Source of the DNA: Flavobacterium flevense
Lineage (GTDB): Bacteria; Bacteroidota; Bacteroidia; Flavobacteriales; Flavobacteriaceae
Length of the DNA: 64,000 nucleotides
Reading direction: 5' to 3'
Assembly (NCBI RefSeq): GCF_900142775.1
Contig: NZ_FRCC01000002.1
Location: 1-64,000, forward strand
A program made the translations under genes and the position numbers. Below the pieces are notes generated by a model that was not told the DNA's origin, ran no database searches, and saw only the letters and a program-made list of their open reading frames with translations. Shown one piece after another: positions 44,386 through 53,267 of the stretch; position 1 is the first letter of the stretch, and the number at the start of each line of letters is the position of its first letter.

Positions 44386-47295
44386 TTAGCCAACCAAATT
44401 GATGATTTTACCCGGAACAATAATCACCTTGTTTGGTGTTCTACCGTCCAGTTGTTTTTGGGTTCTTTCGTCCTTCATTACGATTTCTTCAATTTGTTCC
44501 TTGGTTAAATCCAAAGGCAACTTGATGGTAAAACGCATTTTTCCGTTGAACGAAACCGGATATTCTTTCTCTGATTCTACCAGATGTTTTTCTTCGAATT
44601 TTGGAAAAGGAACTGTTGCAATCGAACCTTCATGTCCTAAAGCATTCCATAATTCCTCAGCAATATGTGGCGCATAAGAAGATATTACAATCGCTAACGG
44701 CTCTAAAATAGCTCTTGAATGACAGTTTTGAGCTGACAATTCATTTACACAAATCATAAACTGAGAAACTGAAGTATTAAAAGAGAAATTCTCAATATCT
44801 TCTGAAACTTTCTTGATGGTTTTATGCAATGATTTTAAGTTATCTTTTGTGGGTTCATCATTGTTTACTATTAAACCAGACTCATCAAAATACAAACGCC
44901 ATAATTTTTTAAGGAATCCAAAAACTCCCGAAATACCTGCCGTGTTCCAAGGTTTTGCCTGTTCCAATGGTCCTAAAAACATTTCATACAAACGCAAAGT
45001 ATCGGCACCGTATTCAGCACAAATATTGTCCGGCGTAACTACATTGTATTTCGATTTTGACATTTTTTCGACTTCGCGTCCGACAATAAATTTTCCATTT
45101 TCTAAAATAAATTCACCATTCTCGAATTGAGGTTGCCATCTTTTTAATCTTTCAACATCTATTTCATCTGCAGCATTTACCATATTTACATCAATATGTA
45201 AAGCATCTGTTTCATAATCATTTTTAAGATTTTTAGAAACATATTTATTTGTTCCTGAAATCCTATAAACCAAAGCACTCGTCCCCAAAATCATTCCCTG
45301 ATTAATCAGTTTTTTGAACGGTTCTTCTGTTGGAGCAAAACCTTTGTCTTTTAAGAATTTGTTCCAAAAACGGGAATACAATAAATGTCCGGTTGCATGT
45401 TCGCTTCCGCCAATGTATAAATCCACAGATTCCCAATATTTCAAGGCGTCTTTGCTGGAAAATTCGTTTTCATTCCCCGCATCCATATAACGCATCCAGT
45501 ACCATGAACTTCCCGCCCAACCTGGCATGGTGTTCAATTCTAAAGGAAAAACAGTTTTATTATCAACTAAATCTGTATTGACAACTTTATTATTTACACT
45601 GTCCCAAGCCCAAACCGCAGCGTTTCCTAATGGAGGCAAACCGTCTTCGGTTGGTAAATATTTCTCTACTTCCGGCAAAATAATTGGCAAATGTTGCGCA
45701 TCAATCATCTGCGGCAAACCATTTACATAATAAACAGGAAATGGTTCTCCCCAATAACGCTGACGGGAGAAAACTGCATCACGCAAACGGTAATTTACCT
45801 TACCATAACCCTGAGCCAGTTTTTCTAATTCGGTGATAACTTTTTGAGTTGCTTCTTTGTAACCCATACCGTTTAAGAAGTCAGAATTTTTTAAGGTAAA
45901 GCCACTTTTTTCTGCAAAAGCAAAATCCACCCCGCCCTGCGGGCACCCCTCCAACGGAGGGGAATTGAGAGCAAAAATATTTTTGATATCCTGCATTCCC
46001 TCAGTTCCTTTAAAGAAATTGGCGAAAGCATAATCTCTTTCATCACCACAAGGAACCGCCATTACAGCACCTGTTCCGTAACCAGCCAACACATAATCTC
46101 CAATCCAAACCGGAATCGCTTCCTTAGTAAACGGATGTTCGGCATAAGCTCCGGTAAATACACCCGAAATGGTTTTTACATCCGCCATACGCTCTCTTTC
46201 GGAACGTTTTGCTGTTTTTTCGATATAAGCCTCAACAGCTGCTTTTTGTTCCGGTGTTGTAATTTGAGCTACCAATTCGTGTTCCGGTGCTAATGTCATA
46301 AACGTCACTCCGAAAATAGTATCAGGTCTTGTCGTGAAAACGTCAATCTTAAGTTCCTCACTTCCAACTTCTGACTTCTGACTTCTAACTTTGAAAGAAA
46401 CCATCGCTCCAACACTCTTCCCAATCCAGTTTCTTTGACTTTCCTTGATACTTTCGCTCCAGTCAATATCATTTAAACCTTGCAACAAACGCTCTGCATA
46501 AGCCGAAATACGCATGCTCCATTGGGTCATTTTTTTACGAATAACAGGGAATCCACCACGTTCCGAAACACCATTTACGATTTCGTCATTTGCTAAAACC
46601 GTTCCTAATCCCGGACACCAGTTTACTTCCGTTTCTGCCAGATACGTTAATCGGTATTGCAACAAAATTTTCTGCTGATTTCCTTTTGCGAAAGCGTTCC
46701 ATTCGTCAGCTGAAAAAGCATTAATATTATCATCACAAACAGCGTTGACCTTTGAATTTCCTTCTTTTTCGAAAAGGGCAATTAAAGTCGAAATATCCTC
46801 TGCTTTATCAGCATCTTTATTGTACCAGGAATTGAACAATTGGATAAAAATCCATTGCGTATGTTTGTAATAATCCGGATTTGAAGTACGTACTTCTCTG
46901 TCCCAGTCAAATGAAAATCCTATTTTATCTAATTGCTTTCTATAACCTGCAATCTGGTTTCCTTCTTTATCTACGCCACCGTCAATGTTTACGCGGGTAG
47001 TATCTTCCGGACGTTGTCCAGTTTGAATAGCATACTGCTCAGCCGGCAACCCAAAACTATCATAACCCATTGGGTGCAAAACGTTAAATCCTTGGTGTCT
47101 TTTAAAACGAGAATACACATCCGAAGCAATATATCCCAGCGGATGCCCTACGTGCAATCCCGCTCCTGACGGATAAGGAAACATATCTAAAACATAATGC
47201 TTTGGTTTTTCAGAAGTATTGGATGCTGCAAAAGTTTTGTTATCAGCCCAGTATTTTTGCCATTTGGCTTCTATTTCGTTCGGATTGTATTTCAT
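44386..47295 (-). CDS. leuS: Leucyl-tRNA synthetase carrying two translated repeat insertions
   Basis: A 969-residue class I synthetase charging tRNA-Leu. HVGH at 48-51, KMSKS at 744-748, the CP1 editing domain between (TTRPDTIFGVTFMTLAPEHE, GYGTGAVMAVP) and an anticodon-binding helical region. Two stretches look foreign. Residues about 303-315 (RSQKSEVGSEEL) are encoded by five tandem heptamers (46356-46390). Residues 444-457 (NSPPLEGCPQGGVD) are encoded by two GC-rich hairpins (45931-45962). Both lie in the editing domain at surface-loop positions and keep the frame, so the enzyme is probably active. Confidence 0.95.
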   Translation of the reverse strand: MKYNPNEIEAKWQKYWADNKTFAASNTSEKPKHYVLDMFPYPSGAGLHVGHPLGYIASDVYSRFKRHQGFNVLHPMGYDSFGLPAEQYAIQTGQRPEDTTRVNIDGGVDKEGNQIAGYRKQLDKIGFSFDWDREVRTSNPDYYKHTQWIFIQLFNSWYNKDADKAEDISTLIALFEKEGNSKVNAVCDDNINAFSADEWNAFAKGNQQKILLQYRLTYLAETEVNWCPGLGTVLANDEIVNGVSERGGFPVIRKKMTQWSMRISAYAERLLQGLNDIDWSESIKESQRNWIGKSVGAMVSFKVRSQKSEVGSEELKIDVFTTRPDTIFGVTFMTLAPEHELVAQITTPEQKAAVEAYIEKTAKRSERERMADVKTISGVFTGAYAEHPFTKEAIPVWIGDYVLAGYGTGAVMAVPCGDERDYAFANFFKGTEGMQDIKNIFALNSPPLEGCPQGGVDFAFAEKSGFTLKNSDFLNGMGYKEATQKVITELEKLAQGYGKVNYRLRDAVFSRQRYWGEPFPVYYVNGLPQMIDAQHLPIILPEVEKYLPTEDGLPPLGNAAVWAWDSVNNKVVNTDLVDNKTVFPLELNTMPGWAGSSWYWMRYMDAGNENEFSSKDALKYWESVDLYIGGSEHATGHLLYSRFWNKFLKDKGFAPTEEPFKKLINQGMILGTSALVYRISGTNKYVSKNLKNDYETDALHIDVNMVNAADEIDVERLKRWQPQFENGEFILENGKFIVGREVEKMSKSKYNVVTPDNICAEYGADTLRLYEMFLGPLEQAKPWNTAGISGVFGFLKKLWRLYFDESGLIVNNDEPTKDNLKSLHKTIKKVSEDIENFSFNTSVSQFMICVNELSAQNCHSRAILEPLAIVISSYAPHIAEELWNALGHEGSIATVPFPKFEEKHLVESEKEYPVSFNGKMRFTIKLPLDLTKEQIEEIVMKDERTQKQLDGRTPNKVIIVPGKIINLVG
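45931..45962. repeat. GC-rich double hairpin inside leuS
   Basis: CCCGC-CCT-GCGGG (45931-45943) is followed two bases later by CCCCTCC-AAC-GGAGGGG (45946-45962). Both stems are perfect. The block is far richer in G and C than its surroundings and looks like an intergenic palindrome read through in frame. Confidence 0.85.
46356..46390 (-). repeat. Five tandem heptamers inside leuS
   Basis: On the plus strand the units are CCTCACT, TCCAACT, TCTGACT, TCTGACT and TCTAACT, contiguous and in register at 7 bp. Seven is not a multiple of three, so each unit is translated differently. Confidence 0.85.
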
Positions 47296-47301
47296 TTTTC
47301 G

Positions 47302-47336
47302 AGTTGCTAAGCTATAAAGTAGCTAAGTTTCTAAGT
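47302..47336. repeat. Five tandem heptamers upstream of leuS
   Basis: Units AGTTGCT, AAGCTAT, AAAGTAG, CTAAGTT and TCTAAGT follow each other at a 7-bp step, 7 bases before the leuS start. The units are looser than in the leuS and pyrH-frr arrays but share the CTAAG core. Confidence 0.6.
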
Positions 47337-47425
47337 TTTAGTAAATAAAATTATGAGGTCGCAAATTTACGTTTATTGTACGGGCTATAAAAATTATTTT
47401 ATTTAGAATAAAAAATTTTAAAAAA

Positions 47426-47458
47426 TACGTATAAAGTACGTAAAAATACTTATGTTTG
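47426..47458 (+). promoter_or_regulatory. Operator-like palindrome and -7 motif of the ModE-type regulator gene
   Basis: TACGTA occurs twice, at 47426-47431 and 47437-47442, separated by 5 bases, forming an interrupted palindrome with an 11-bp step. The perfect -7 motif TATGTTTG follows at 47451-47458. A protein bound to the palindrome would cover the promoter spacer, so autoregulation is likely. Confidence 0.55.
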
Positions 47459-47482
47459 CACTGTGTTTTAAAAAACATATCC

Positions 47483-47830
47483 ATGAAGACTACTAAAAAA
47501 TACAAAATTAAGGTTCGCCTCTGGATTGAAGAAACCGAAGGTCCGTTTCTGGGTATTGGTAAAATATGGCTTTTAGAAAATATTCGAAAAACAGGTTCGA
47601 TAACCAATGCCGCCAAAGAGATGAAAATGGCTTATAGGCAAGCCTGGCAATTAGTAAAAGAGATGAATCAGCGAGCCGAAAATCCGCTGGTAGAAAAAAT
47701 TCTGGGAGGAAAAGGCGGCGGTGGAGCCAGATTGACCCCCGCAGGAGAAAAAGCGATTGCAACTTTTTATGAAATAGAAAAACGTATTAACGATTTTGCC
47801 GAAAAAGAAACTCAAAATTTAAAATTCTAG
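47483..47830 (+). CDS. ModE-type winged-helix regulator without a ligand domain
   Basis: A 115-residue DNA-binding protein matching the N-terminal winged helix of ModE: FLGIGKIWLLENIRKTGSIT, AAKEMKMAYRQAWQLVKEMN and GGKGGGGARLTPAGEKAI. The molybdate-binding MOP domains that follow in E. coli ModE are absent. The ATG at 47483 gives the standard N-terminus; an upstream TTG is inside the -7 motif. It probably regulates itself and the porin-permease pair downstream. The signal it senses is unknown; molybdate or another oxyanion is a guess. Confidence 0.85.
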   Translation: MKTTKKYKIKVRLWIEETEGPFLGIGKIWLLENIRKTGSITNAAKEMKMAYRQAWQLVKEMNQRAENPLVEKILGGKGGGGARLTPAGEKAIATFYEIEKRINDFAEKETQNLKF

Positions 47831-47935
47831 CTTTATAAACAGTACTATTCCTTTGAAAACACAGTGATAAAAACATATTATTTAACAGAGTTATTGCATT
47901 TAAAAACTGACGCGTGAAATAACCAAAAGTCCCTC

Positions 47936-47943
47936 TATATTTG
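47936..47943 (+). promoter_or_regulatory. -7 promoter motif of the porin-permease operon
   Basis: TATATTTG matches TAnnTTTG exactly, 76 bases before the porin start at 48019. Confidence 0.5.
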
Positions 47944-48018
47944 CCAAAAAAATTAAAACAGAAAAAACAGTCTAATCGCAAAGACCATCATCATAAAAAT
48001 TACTTATCAGTTATCCAA

Positions 48019-49413
48019 ATGAGAAGCATCGCTAAAAAATTTCACCCCATTTTATTAATCATCCTCACACTATTTTGCTGTGATACTATATGGGCACAAA
48101 TTGATAAAAACATCACTAATTTATTATTAGAAAAAAAGATTATCACGCAACGTGAAGCGGACTCTCTACTGGTTTTAGACGCTTTTAACCAAAAAGCAAA
48201 TTCGGAGAATAAAGATTTCAGCATCGGATTAGAATTCAGACCACGTGCTGAATATCGTGACGGCTACAAACAATTGCCAACTAAAGATACCAAAGCCGCT
48301 TTTTTCGTTACGCAAAGAAGCCGATTGAACTTTAATTACGAACAGCCAAAATTCAAATTCCATACTTCGATTCAGGATTTAAGAGTTTGGGGACAATACG
48401 GTCAAACTTCCACATCAGGTTCCTTAAATGTTTTTGAAGCTTATGTAGAAACTGGAATTTCAGATCATTTTTCAGTAAAATTAGGTCGCCAAAAAGTAGA
48501 ATTGGACAATGGTAGAATTTTTTCGGCAGCCAACTGGAGTCAGGCAGCCAGAGCACATGACGGAATTAACCTGATTTATAACAACAACAGCATTCATTCG
48601 GAATTGATAACTTCTTTTAACCAAACATCCGAACGCATTTTTGACACTGATTTTTCTCCCACTACATTTACGAATTATAAATTACTGAATGTTCATTATC
48701 TAAAAGCAAAATTAAATGAGCATTTTAGCCTGACTACGATTAATGCTACTGATAGTTATCAGAGTAAAACTAATGCAAACACCTTATACACAAGAGCAAC
48801 TTCGGGTGGACGACTGGATTTTGAAAAAGGAAAACTGCATTTAACATTTAGTGGTTACTACCAATACGGACAATTGCAATCAGGCAACCAAATCTCCGCA
48901 TATTACCTGCAACCCGAAATACAATTGAAAAGCAACAAACTCACCACCCGCTTAGGAGCAGAATTTATGAGTGGTGACAATGCCGATAAAACAACTGCTA
49001 TTTCAAAATCATTTGTGCCGCTTTATGGCGTGGCCTGGCGTTTTATGGGAAATATGGATTATTTTACTTTTTTTCCCAGCGATGTAAAAAACGGCGGACT
49101 GTTTAATCCGTACTTATTTCTGATTTACGATTTTAATAAAAAATTCAGCCTGCGTTCTGATTTCCATTTATTTTATTCAGGAAATAAAGTAAAAAACGAT
49201 GCCAATCAGACTATTAATTCTTATCTGGGTTTTGAAAACGATTTATCATTGCATTACCAATGCAATTCTTTTACGTTAATTGACTTTGGATTTTCGTATA
49301 TGGCTGCCGAAAAAAGCATGGAAACGCTTAAATCCGGAAACAGCAACATCACTCCTGTTTGGAGTTATGTGATGGTAACTTTTAAACCCGAATTATTTCA
49401 CTTTAAAAAATAA
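48019..49413 (+). CDS. Alginate-export family outer-membrane porin
   Basis: A 464-residue beta-barrel protein. The ATG at 48019 begins a signal peptide (FHPILLIILTLFCCDTIWAQ); the longer frame upstream overlaps promoter sequence and is not protein-like. The barrel has the family pattern FSIGLEFRPRAEYRDGY, TQRSRLNFNY, VKLGRQKVELDNGRIFSAAN and a C-terminus ending in TFKPELFHFKK. The family forms outer-membrane channels for various anions; alginate itself is not implied. The permease gene follows after 5 bases. Confidence 0.85.
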   Translation: MRSIAKKFHPILLIILTLFCCDTIWAQIDKNITNLLLEKKIITQREADSLLVLDAFNQKANSENKDFSIGLEFRPRAEYRDGYKQLPTKDTKAAFFVTQRSRLNFNYEQPKFKFHTSIQDLRVWGQYGQTSTSGSLNVFEAYVETGISDHFSVKLGRQKVELDNGRIFSAANWSQAARAHDGINLIYNNNSIHSELITSFNQTSERIFDTDFSPTTFTNYKLLNVHYLKAKLNEHFSLTTINATDSYQSKTNANTLYTRATSGGRLDFEKGKLHLTFSGYYQYGQLQSGNQISAYYLQPEIQLKSNKLTTRLGAEFMSGDNADKTTAISKSFVPLYGVAWRFMGNMDYFTFFPSDVKNGGLFNPYLFLIYDFNKKFSLRSDFHLFYSGNKVKNDANQTINSYLGFENDLSLHYQCNSFTLIDFGFSYMAAEKSMETLKSGNSNITPVWSYVMVTFKPELFHFKK

Positions 49414-49418
49414 TCTTC

Positions 49419-50156
49419 ATGGATTACAGCTCTGTTTTAATATTATTTCTATTAGCATTTGTTGCTTTTTTATATTCATCCGTAGGTCATGGCGGTGCTA
49501 GTGGATACCTGGCTATTATGGTAATGGCAGGTGTAGCTCCGCTGATGATGAAACAATCGGCATTAGTGATGAATTTAGCAGTATCCCTGTTCTCTTTTAT
49601 TGGTTTTTACAGAGGAGGTTTTTTTAAGTTAAAATTATTCCTCCCCTTTGTGATTGCGAGTATTCCAATGGCTTTTTTAGGAGGTACAATGAGCCTGCCT
49701 GATACTATCTACAAAAAAATACTAGGCATTTGTATCTTCATTTCAATTATCAGACTGGTATATCAATTTGAAGAAAAAAACGAACCCAATAAGGAAATCC
49801 CATTGTGGGCAGGACTTTTTTCAGGTGCATGTATCGGATTACTTTCCGGACTTTTAGGTATTGGTGGCGGTATTATTCTTAGTCCGTTAATGCTCTTAAT
49901 GCGTTGGTCCAAATTAAAAGAAACCGCAGCAGTTTCGGCTTTATTTATTTTTGTCAATTCGCTTTCCGGACTTTATGGGCAAATTCAAAAAGGAGGTTTC
50001 TATTTATCTGAAGATTTACAAATAGCCGTTCTCGCTACCATCATTGGAGGATTATTAGGCTCTTATTTTGGAAGCCAAAAATTCAATACTAAAACATTAA
50101 AATACCTGCTAGCTCTTGGACTGACAATTGCAGGCTTGAAATTACTTTTTACTTAA
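49419..50156 (+). CDS. TauE/SafE (TSUP) family inner-membrane anion permease
   Basis: A 245-residue membrane protein with about eight helices and the two TSUP repeats (SVGHGGASGYLAIMVMAGVA near the N-terminus, GLLSGLLGIGGGIILSPLML in the middle). TSUP members carry sulfite, sulfonates, thiosulfate or other small anions. Co-transcribed with the porin, it could form a trans-envelope anion route controlled by the ModE-type regulator; substrate unknown. Confidence 0.9.
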   Translation: MDYSSVLILFLLAFVAFLYSSVGHGGASGYLAIMVMAGVAPLMMKQSALVMNLAVSLFSFIGFYRGGFFKLKLFLPFVIASIPMAFLGGTMSLPDTIYKKILGICIFISIIRLVYQFEEKNEPNKEIPLWAGLFSGACIGLLSGLLGIGGGIILSPLMLLMRWSKLKETAAVSALFIFVNSLSGLYGQIQKGGFYLSEDLQIAVLATIIGGLLGSYFGSQKFNTKTLKYLLALGLTIAGLKLLFT

Positions 50157-50215
50157 GAATTCTCTTTTTGAAAGCTATTTAAATTAAAAAGAAATTTTCT
50201 TTTCTACAAACTCTA

Positions 50216-50302
50216 AAGAGCGGAGAATTTCTTGAAAATTCATCAAAATCACACCCTTTAGGGATTGGGGGATTAATTTTGATGAATTTTAAAGAAGCTC
50301 TG
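50216..50302. repeat. Long palindrome before ftsX
   Basis: AAAATTCATCAAAAT (50235-50249) pairs perfectly with ATTTTGATGAATTTT (50276-50290). Outside it AGAGCGG...TTTCTT and AAAGAAGCTCT pair imperfectly. The 26-base loop has CCCTTTAGGGATTGGGGG, a G-rich phrase. There is no T run. It could be a REP-like element or a long RNA hairpin in the 259-base gap. Confidence 0.75.
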
Positions 50303-50415
50303 GCAAAATTATTTTTAAAATCCCGGTTTAATTACAAGAAAATTAAACTTTGAACGTTATTAACTTCATATTAAAGAAATACTTTATTATTTTTACCCCA
50401 TAATTAAAGTAAGCT

Positions 50416-51291
50416 ATGAGTTCTTCATTTGATAAGTTTCAAAAACGCAGGTTAATTTCCTCTTATTTTTCGGTAGTATTAAGCATCTTCTTAGTGTTAT
50501 TCCTACTGGGAACACTAGGGCTTTTTATCATTAATTCTAAAAAATTAGCAGACGACTTTAAAGAAAAAATTGCTATGACTGTTTTCTTTAAAAACGAAGC
50601 CAATGATACAATTTTAAAGAATTTTGGAGCCGAATTAAAAAAAGCACCTTACGCAAAATCAATAACGTATGTCAGCAAGGATGCCGCTGCTAAACAGCAT
50701 ACAGATATTATTGGTGAGGATTTTTTAACTTTCTTAGGCGAAAATCCATTGCAAAATTCCTATGACATTCATATTAAAGCTGCTTATGTTGAAAAAGACA
50801 GTGTGGCTAAAATAGAGCAAAAACTACGCACTAACCCAATGATTTCGGACATTGTTTATGACAAACAATTAGTAAATCTGGTGAATGACAATATCAGGAA
50901 AGTAAGTATGTGGATTTTAATCATCAGCGGATTCCTGACTTTTATTGCTGTATTACTAATCAACAGTTCTCTTAGACTTTCTATTTATTCGAACCGATTC
51001 ATCATTAAAACCATGCAAATGGTGGGTGCAACCAAATCTTTTATCAGAAAACCATTTGTAATGCGAAGTATAAAACTGGGAATGCTTGGAGCAGCATTAG
51101 CTATATTAGCCTTAATTGGGCTTTTATCTTATGTAAATGCTCATTTTCCTGAATTTGGAATCGTAGAAGACAAAACTTTAATCATATTAGTTTTTGCAGC
51201 GGTTTTTGGATTTGGCGTTTTAATCACTTGGTTAAGCACACATTTTGCTACCCAACGATTCTTAAACCTGAGAACTGACGATCTTTATTAA
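50416..51291 (+). CDS. ftsX: Cell-division protein FtsX
   Basis: A 291-residue membrane protein with four helices (about 19-36, 166-188, 218-240 and 258-280) and an extracytoplasmic domain between the first two (about 40-160). Features: FKEKIAMTVFFKNEAND, YVSKDAA, and the FtsX core FIIKTMQMVGATKSFIRKPF. With FtsE it controls peptidoglycan hydrolases at the septum; ftsE is not adjacent here. A small DUF3098 gene follows after 31 bases. Confidence 0.92.
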   Translation: MSSSFDKFQKRRLISSYFSVVLSIFLVLFLLGTLGLFIINSKKLADDFKEKIAMTVFFKNEANDTILKNFGAELKKAPYAKSITYVSKDAAAKQHTDIIGEDFLTFLGENPLQNSYDIHIKAAYVEKDSVAKIEQKLRTNPMISDIVYDKQLVNLVNDNIRKVSMWILIISGFLTFIAVLLINSSLRLSIYSNRFIIKTMQMVGATKSFIRKPFVMRSIKLGMLGAALAILALIGLLSYVNAHFPEFGIVEDKTLIILVFAAVFGFGVLITWLSTHFATQRFLNLRTDDLY

Positions 51292-51322
51292 TTTTAAGAT
51301 TGCAGAATAAAATATAAAAAAC

Positions 51323-51556
51323 ATGAAAGACGATAAACAGGAATTTTTATTTGACAAAATAAACTACAAGATTCTTTTAATAGGGATAGGAGTAATCACA
51401 CTTGGATTCATTTTAATGGCCGGTGGTGGCAGTGATGACCCAAAAGTATATAGTGATGCTATTTTTAACTTTAGAAGAATTCGATTAGCACCCACAACTG
51501 TTTTAATTGGTTTTGGAATTACTATTTATGCCATTTTAAAAAATCCGAAGAAATAG
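51323..51556 (+). CDS. DUF3098 small membrane protein
   Basis: A 77-residue protein with two membrane helices (about 16-33 and 55-72) and the DUF3098 signature GFILMAGGGSDDPKVYSDAI followed by FNFRRIRLAPTTVLIGFG. The family regularly lies between ftsX and uppP in flavobacteria, as here. Function unknown, probably an envelope role. Confidence 0.9.
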   Translation: MKDDKQEFLFDKINYKILLIGIGVITLGFILMAGGGSDDPKVYSDAIFNFRRIRLAPTTVLIGFGITIYAILKNPKK

Positions 51557-51617
51557 TATTTAGCATTTAGTGATTAGTTAGTAACAACTAAAAACTGAAT
51601 CCTAAAATCAAAATCTA
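51555..51617 (+). repeat. Degenerate heptamer array before uppP
   Basis: Reading from 51555 in steps of 7 gives AGTATTT, AGCATTT, AGTGATT, AGTTAGT, AACAACT, AAAAACT, GAATCCT, AAAATCA, AAATCTA. The first four share AG at the start; the later units are looser. It fills the gap between the DUF3098 gene and uppP. Confidence 0.55.
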
Positions 51618-51623
51618 AATTAA

Positions 51624-52421
51624 ATGAATACATTACAAGCTATTGTTCTTGCTATAATCGAAGGAATTACTGAGTTCCTTCCTGTTTCTTCTACCGGACA
51701 CATGATTATCGCATCTTCCTTTTACGGAATTGCACAGGATGATTTTACAAAACTTTTTACCATTGTCATCCAGTTAGGAGCTATACTTTCAGTTGTAATT
51801 CTTTATTTCAAACGCTTTTTCCAATCCTTTGATTTTTATTTCAAATTATTAGTTGCCTTTATCCCTGCGGTAGTTTTAGGCTTATTATTAAGTGATTTTA
51901 TTGATGGTTTATTAGAAAATCCGGTAACGGTTGCTGTTTCGCTTTTAATTGGAGGGATTATTTTATTAAAAGTAGACGACTGGTTCAATAAACCTGAGAC
52001 TGCCGAAACTTCACAGGAAATCACTTATTCACAAGCCATCAAAATTGGTTTATTCCAATGTTTAGCAATGATTCCGGGAGTTTCCCGTAGCGGAGCCAGT
52101 ATTGTGGGAGGAATGTCTCAAAAATTATCCCGAACATCCGCAGCCGAATTCTCTTTCTTTTTAGCCGTTCCTACCATGTTTGGTGCTACCGCTAAAAAAT
52201 GTTATGATTATTATAAAGCAGGTTTTGAACTCTCTCAGGACCACATCAACTTATTGATTATTGGTAATATTGTGGCTTTTATTGTAGCTCTTTTAGCCAT
52301 TAAAACTTTCATTGGTTTTTTAACTAAAAATGGTTTTAAAGTCTTTGGTTATTATCGTATCGCAGCCGGAATAATCTTATTGATTATCCATTACTGTATT
52401 CATCCTCTGACTATTATATAA
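51624..52421 (+). CDS. uppP: Undecaprenyl-diphosphatase UppP (BacA)
   Basis: A 265-residue polytopic enzyme that recycles undecaprenyl diphosphate to the monophosphate carrier for cell-wall synthesis. Signature motifs: [14 protein letters not shown] (13-26) and [10 protein letters not shown] (151-160). About eight helices. The truB start overlaps its stop by one base, so the two are translationally coupled. Confidence 0.96.
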   Translation: MNTLQAIVLAIIEGITEFLPVSSTGHMIIASSFYGIAQDDFTKLFTIVIQLGAILSVVILYFKRFFQSFDFYFKLLVAFIPAVVLGLLLSDFIDGLLENPVTVAVSLLIGGIILLKVDDWFNKPETAETSQEITYSQAIKIGLFQCLAMIPGVSRSGASIVGGMSQKLSRTSAAEFSFFLAVPTMFGATAKKCYDYYKAGFELSQDHINLLIIGNIVAFIVALLAIKTFIGFLTKNGFKVFGYYRIAAGIILLIIHYCIHPLTII

Positions 52422-53122
52422 TGACGCCTCAGGAATATTTAGAAGGACAGGTTTTATTAATTGACAAACCATTGAAATGGAGTTCCTTTCAAGCGGTGAA
52501 TAAATTAAAATACCTGCTGATTAACAAAGTAGGATTGCCTAAAAAATTCAAAATTGGTCATGCCGGAACTTTAGATCCATTAGCGACAGGATTGCTTTTA
52601 ATTTGTACCGGAAAATTCACTAAACGAATTGCAGAACTTCAGGGTCAGGCCAAAGAATATACGGGAACTTTTTATATAGGAGCCACTACGCCATCCTATG
52701 ATTTAGAAACCGAAATTGACGCTACTTTCCCAACCGCACATATCGATGAAGCTTTAATTCACGAAACGGTGAAGCAATTTTTAGGCGAAATTGATCAAAA
52801 ACCGCCTATTTTTTCTGCTATAAAAAAAGATGGCAAACGCTTGTACGAACATGCTCGTGCCGGTGAAGAAATTGAAATTGCCAGCAGAAAAACCACCATC
52901 CACGAATTTGAAATCACCCGGATTGCACTTCCTGAAATCGATTTTAGAGTAGTTTGCAGCAAAGGAACTTATATCCGTTCACTGGCTTTCGATTTTGGAA
53001 AAGCGATGACTTCCGGTTCGCACCTAACTGCGTTGAGACGAACAAAAATTGGCGATTTCGACGTAAAAAACGCCATTGATGTTACGTTGTTTGAGGAAAG
53101 TTTAGGTTTGGATTCTGAGTAA
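52421..53122 (+). CDS. truB: tRNA pseudouridine-55 synthase TruB
   Basis: A 233-residue enzyme that makes pseudouridine 55 in the T-loop of tRNAs. The catalytic loop GHAGTLDPLATG holds Asp52. Other motifs are KPLKWSSFQAVN, KPPIFSAIKKDGKRLYEHAR and CSKGTYIRSLAFDFG. It lacks the C-terminal PUA extension of longer TruB forms. Confidence 0.96.
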   Translation: MTPQEYLEGQVLLIDKPLKWSSFQAVNKLKYLLINKVGLPKKFKIGHAGTLDPLATGLLLICTGKFTKRIAELQGQAKEYTGTFYIGATTPSYDLETEIDATFPTAHIDEALIHETVKQFLGEIDQKPPIFSAIKKDGKRLYEHARAGEEIEIASRKTTIHEFEITRIALPEIDFRVVCSKGTYIRSLAFDFGKAMTSGSHLTALRRTKIGDFDVKNAIDVTLFEESLGLDSE

Positions 53123-53148
53123 ATATTATTTTCCACAACAAAATACAG

Positions 53149-53177
53149 AAAGCTATGATTCAATTCATGGCTTTTTT
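53149..53177 (+). terminator. Intrinsic terminator after truB
   Basis: AAAGCTATGA pairs with TCATGGCTTT (one G-T pair) around a 6-base loop, followed by T. Confidence 0.82.
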
Positions 53178-53267
53178 CATTTTCGAAAAATACTACAAAA
53201 AAGATTATTGATTCTGTTTTTTTGTTAGATTTGTTAAGACGTATTTTCTATTATATACCATAAAAAC

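Noticed and set aside
44386..47295. LeuS as a pseudogene because of the inserted segments
   Set aside because: Both insertions keep the frame, all catalytic motifs are intact, and an essential enzyme would not be expected to be lost.
48019..49413. Alginate biosynthesis or export locus
   Set aside because: No alginate polymerase or epimerase genes are present; the domain name alone does not fix the substrate.
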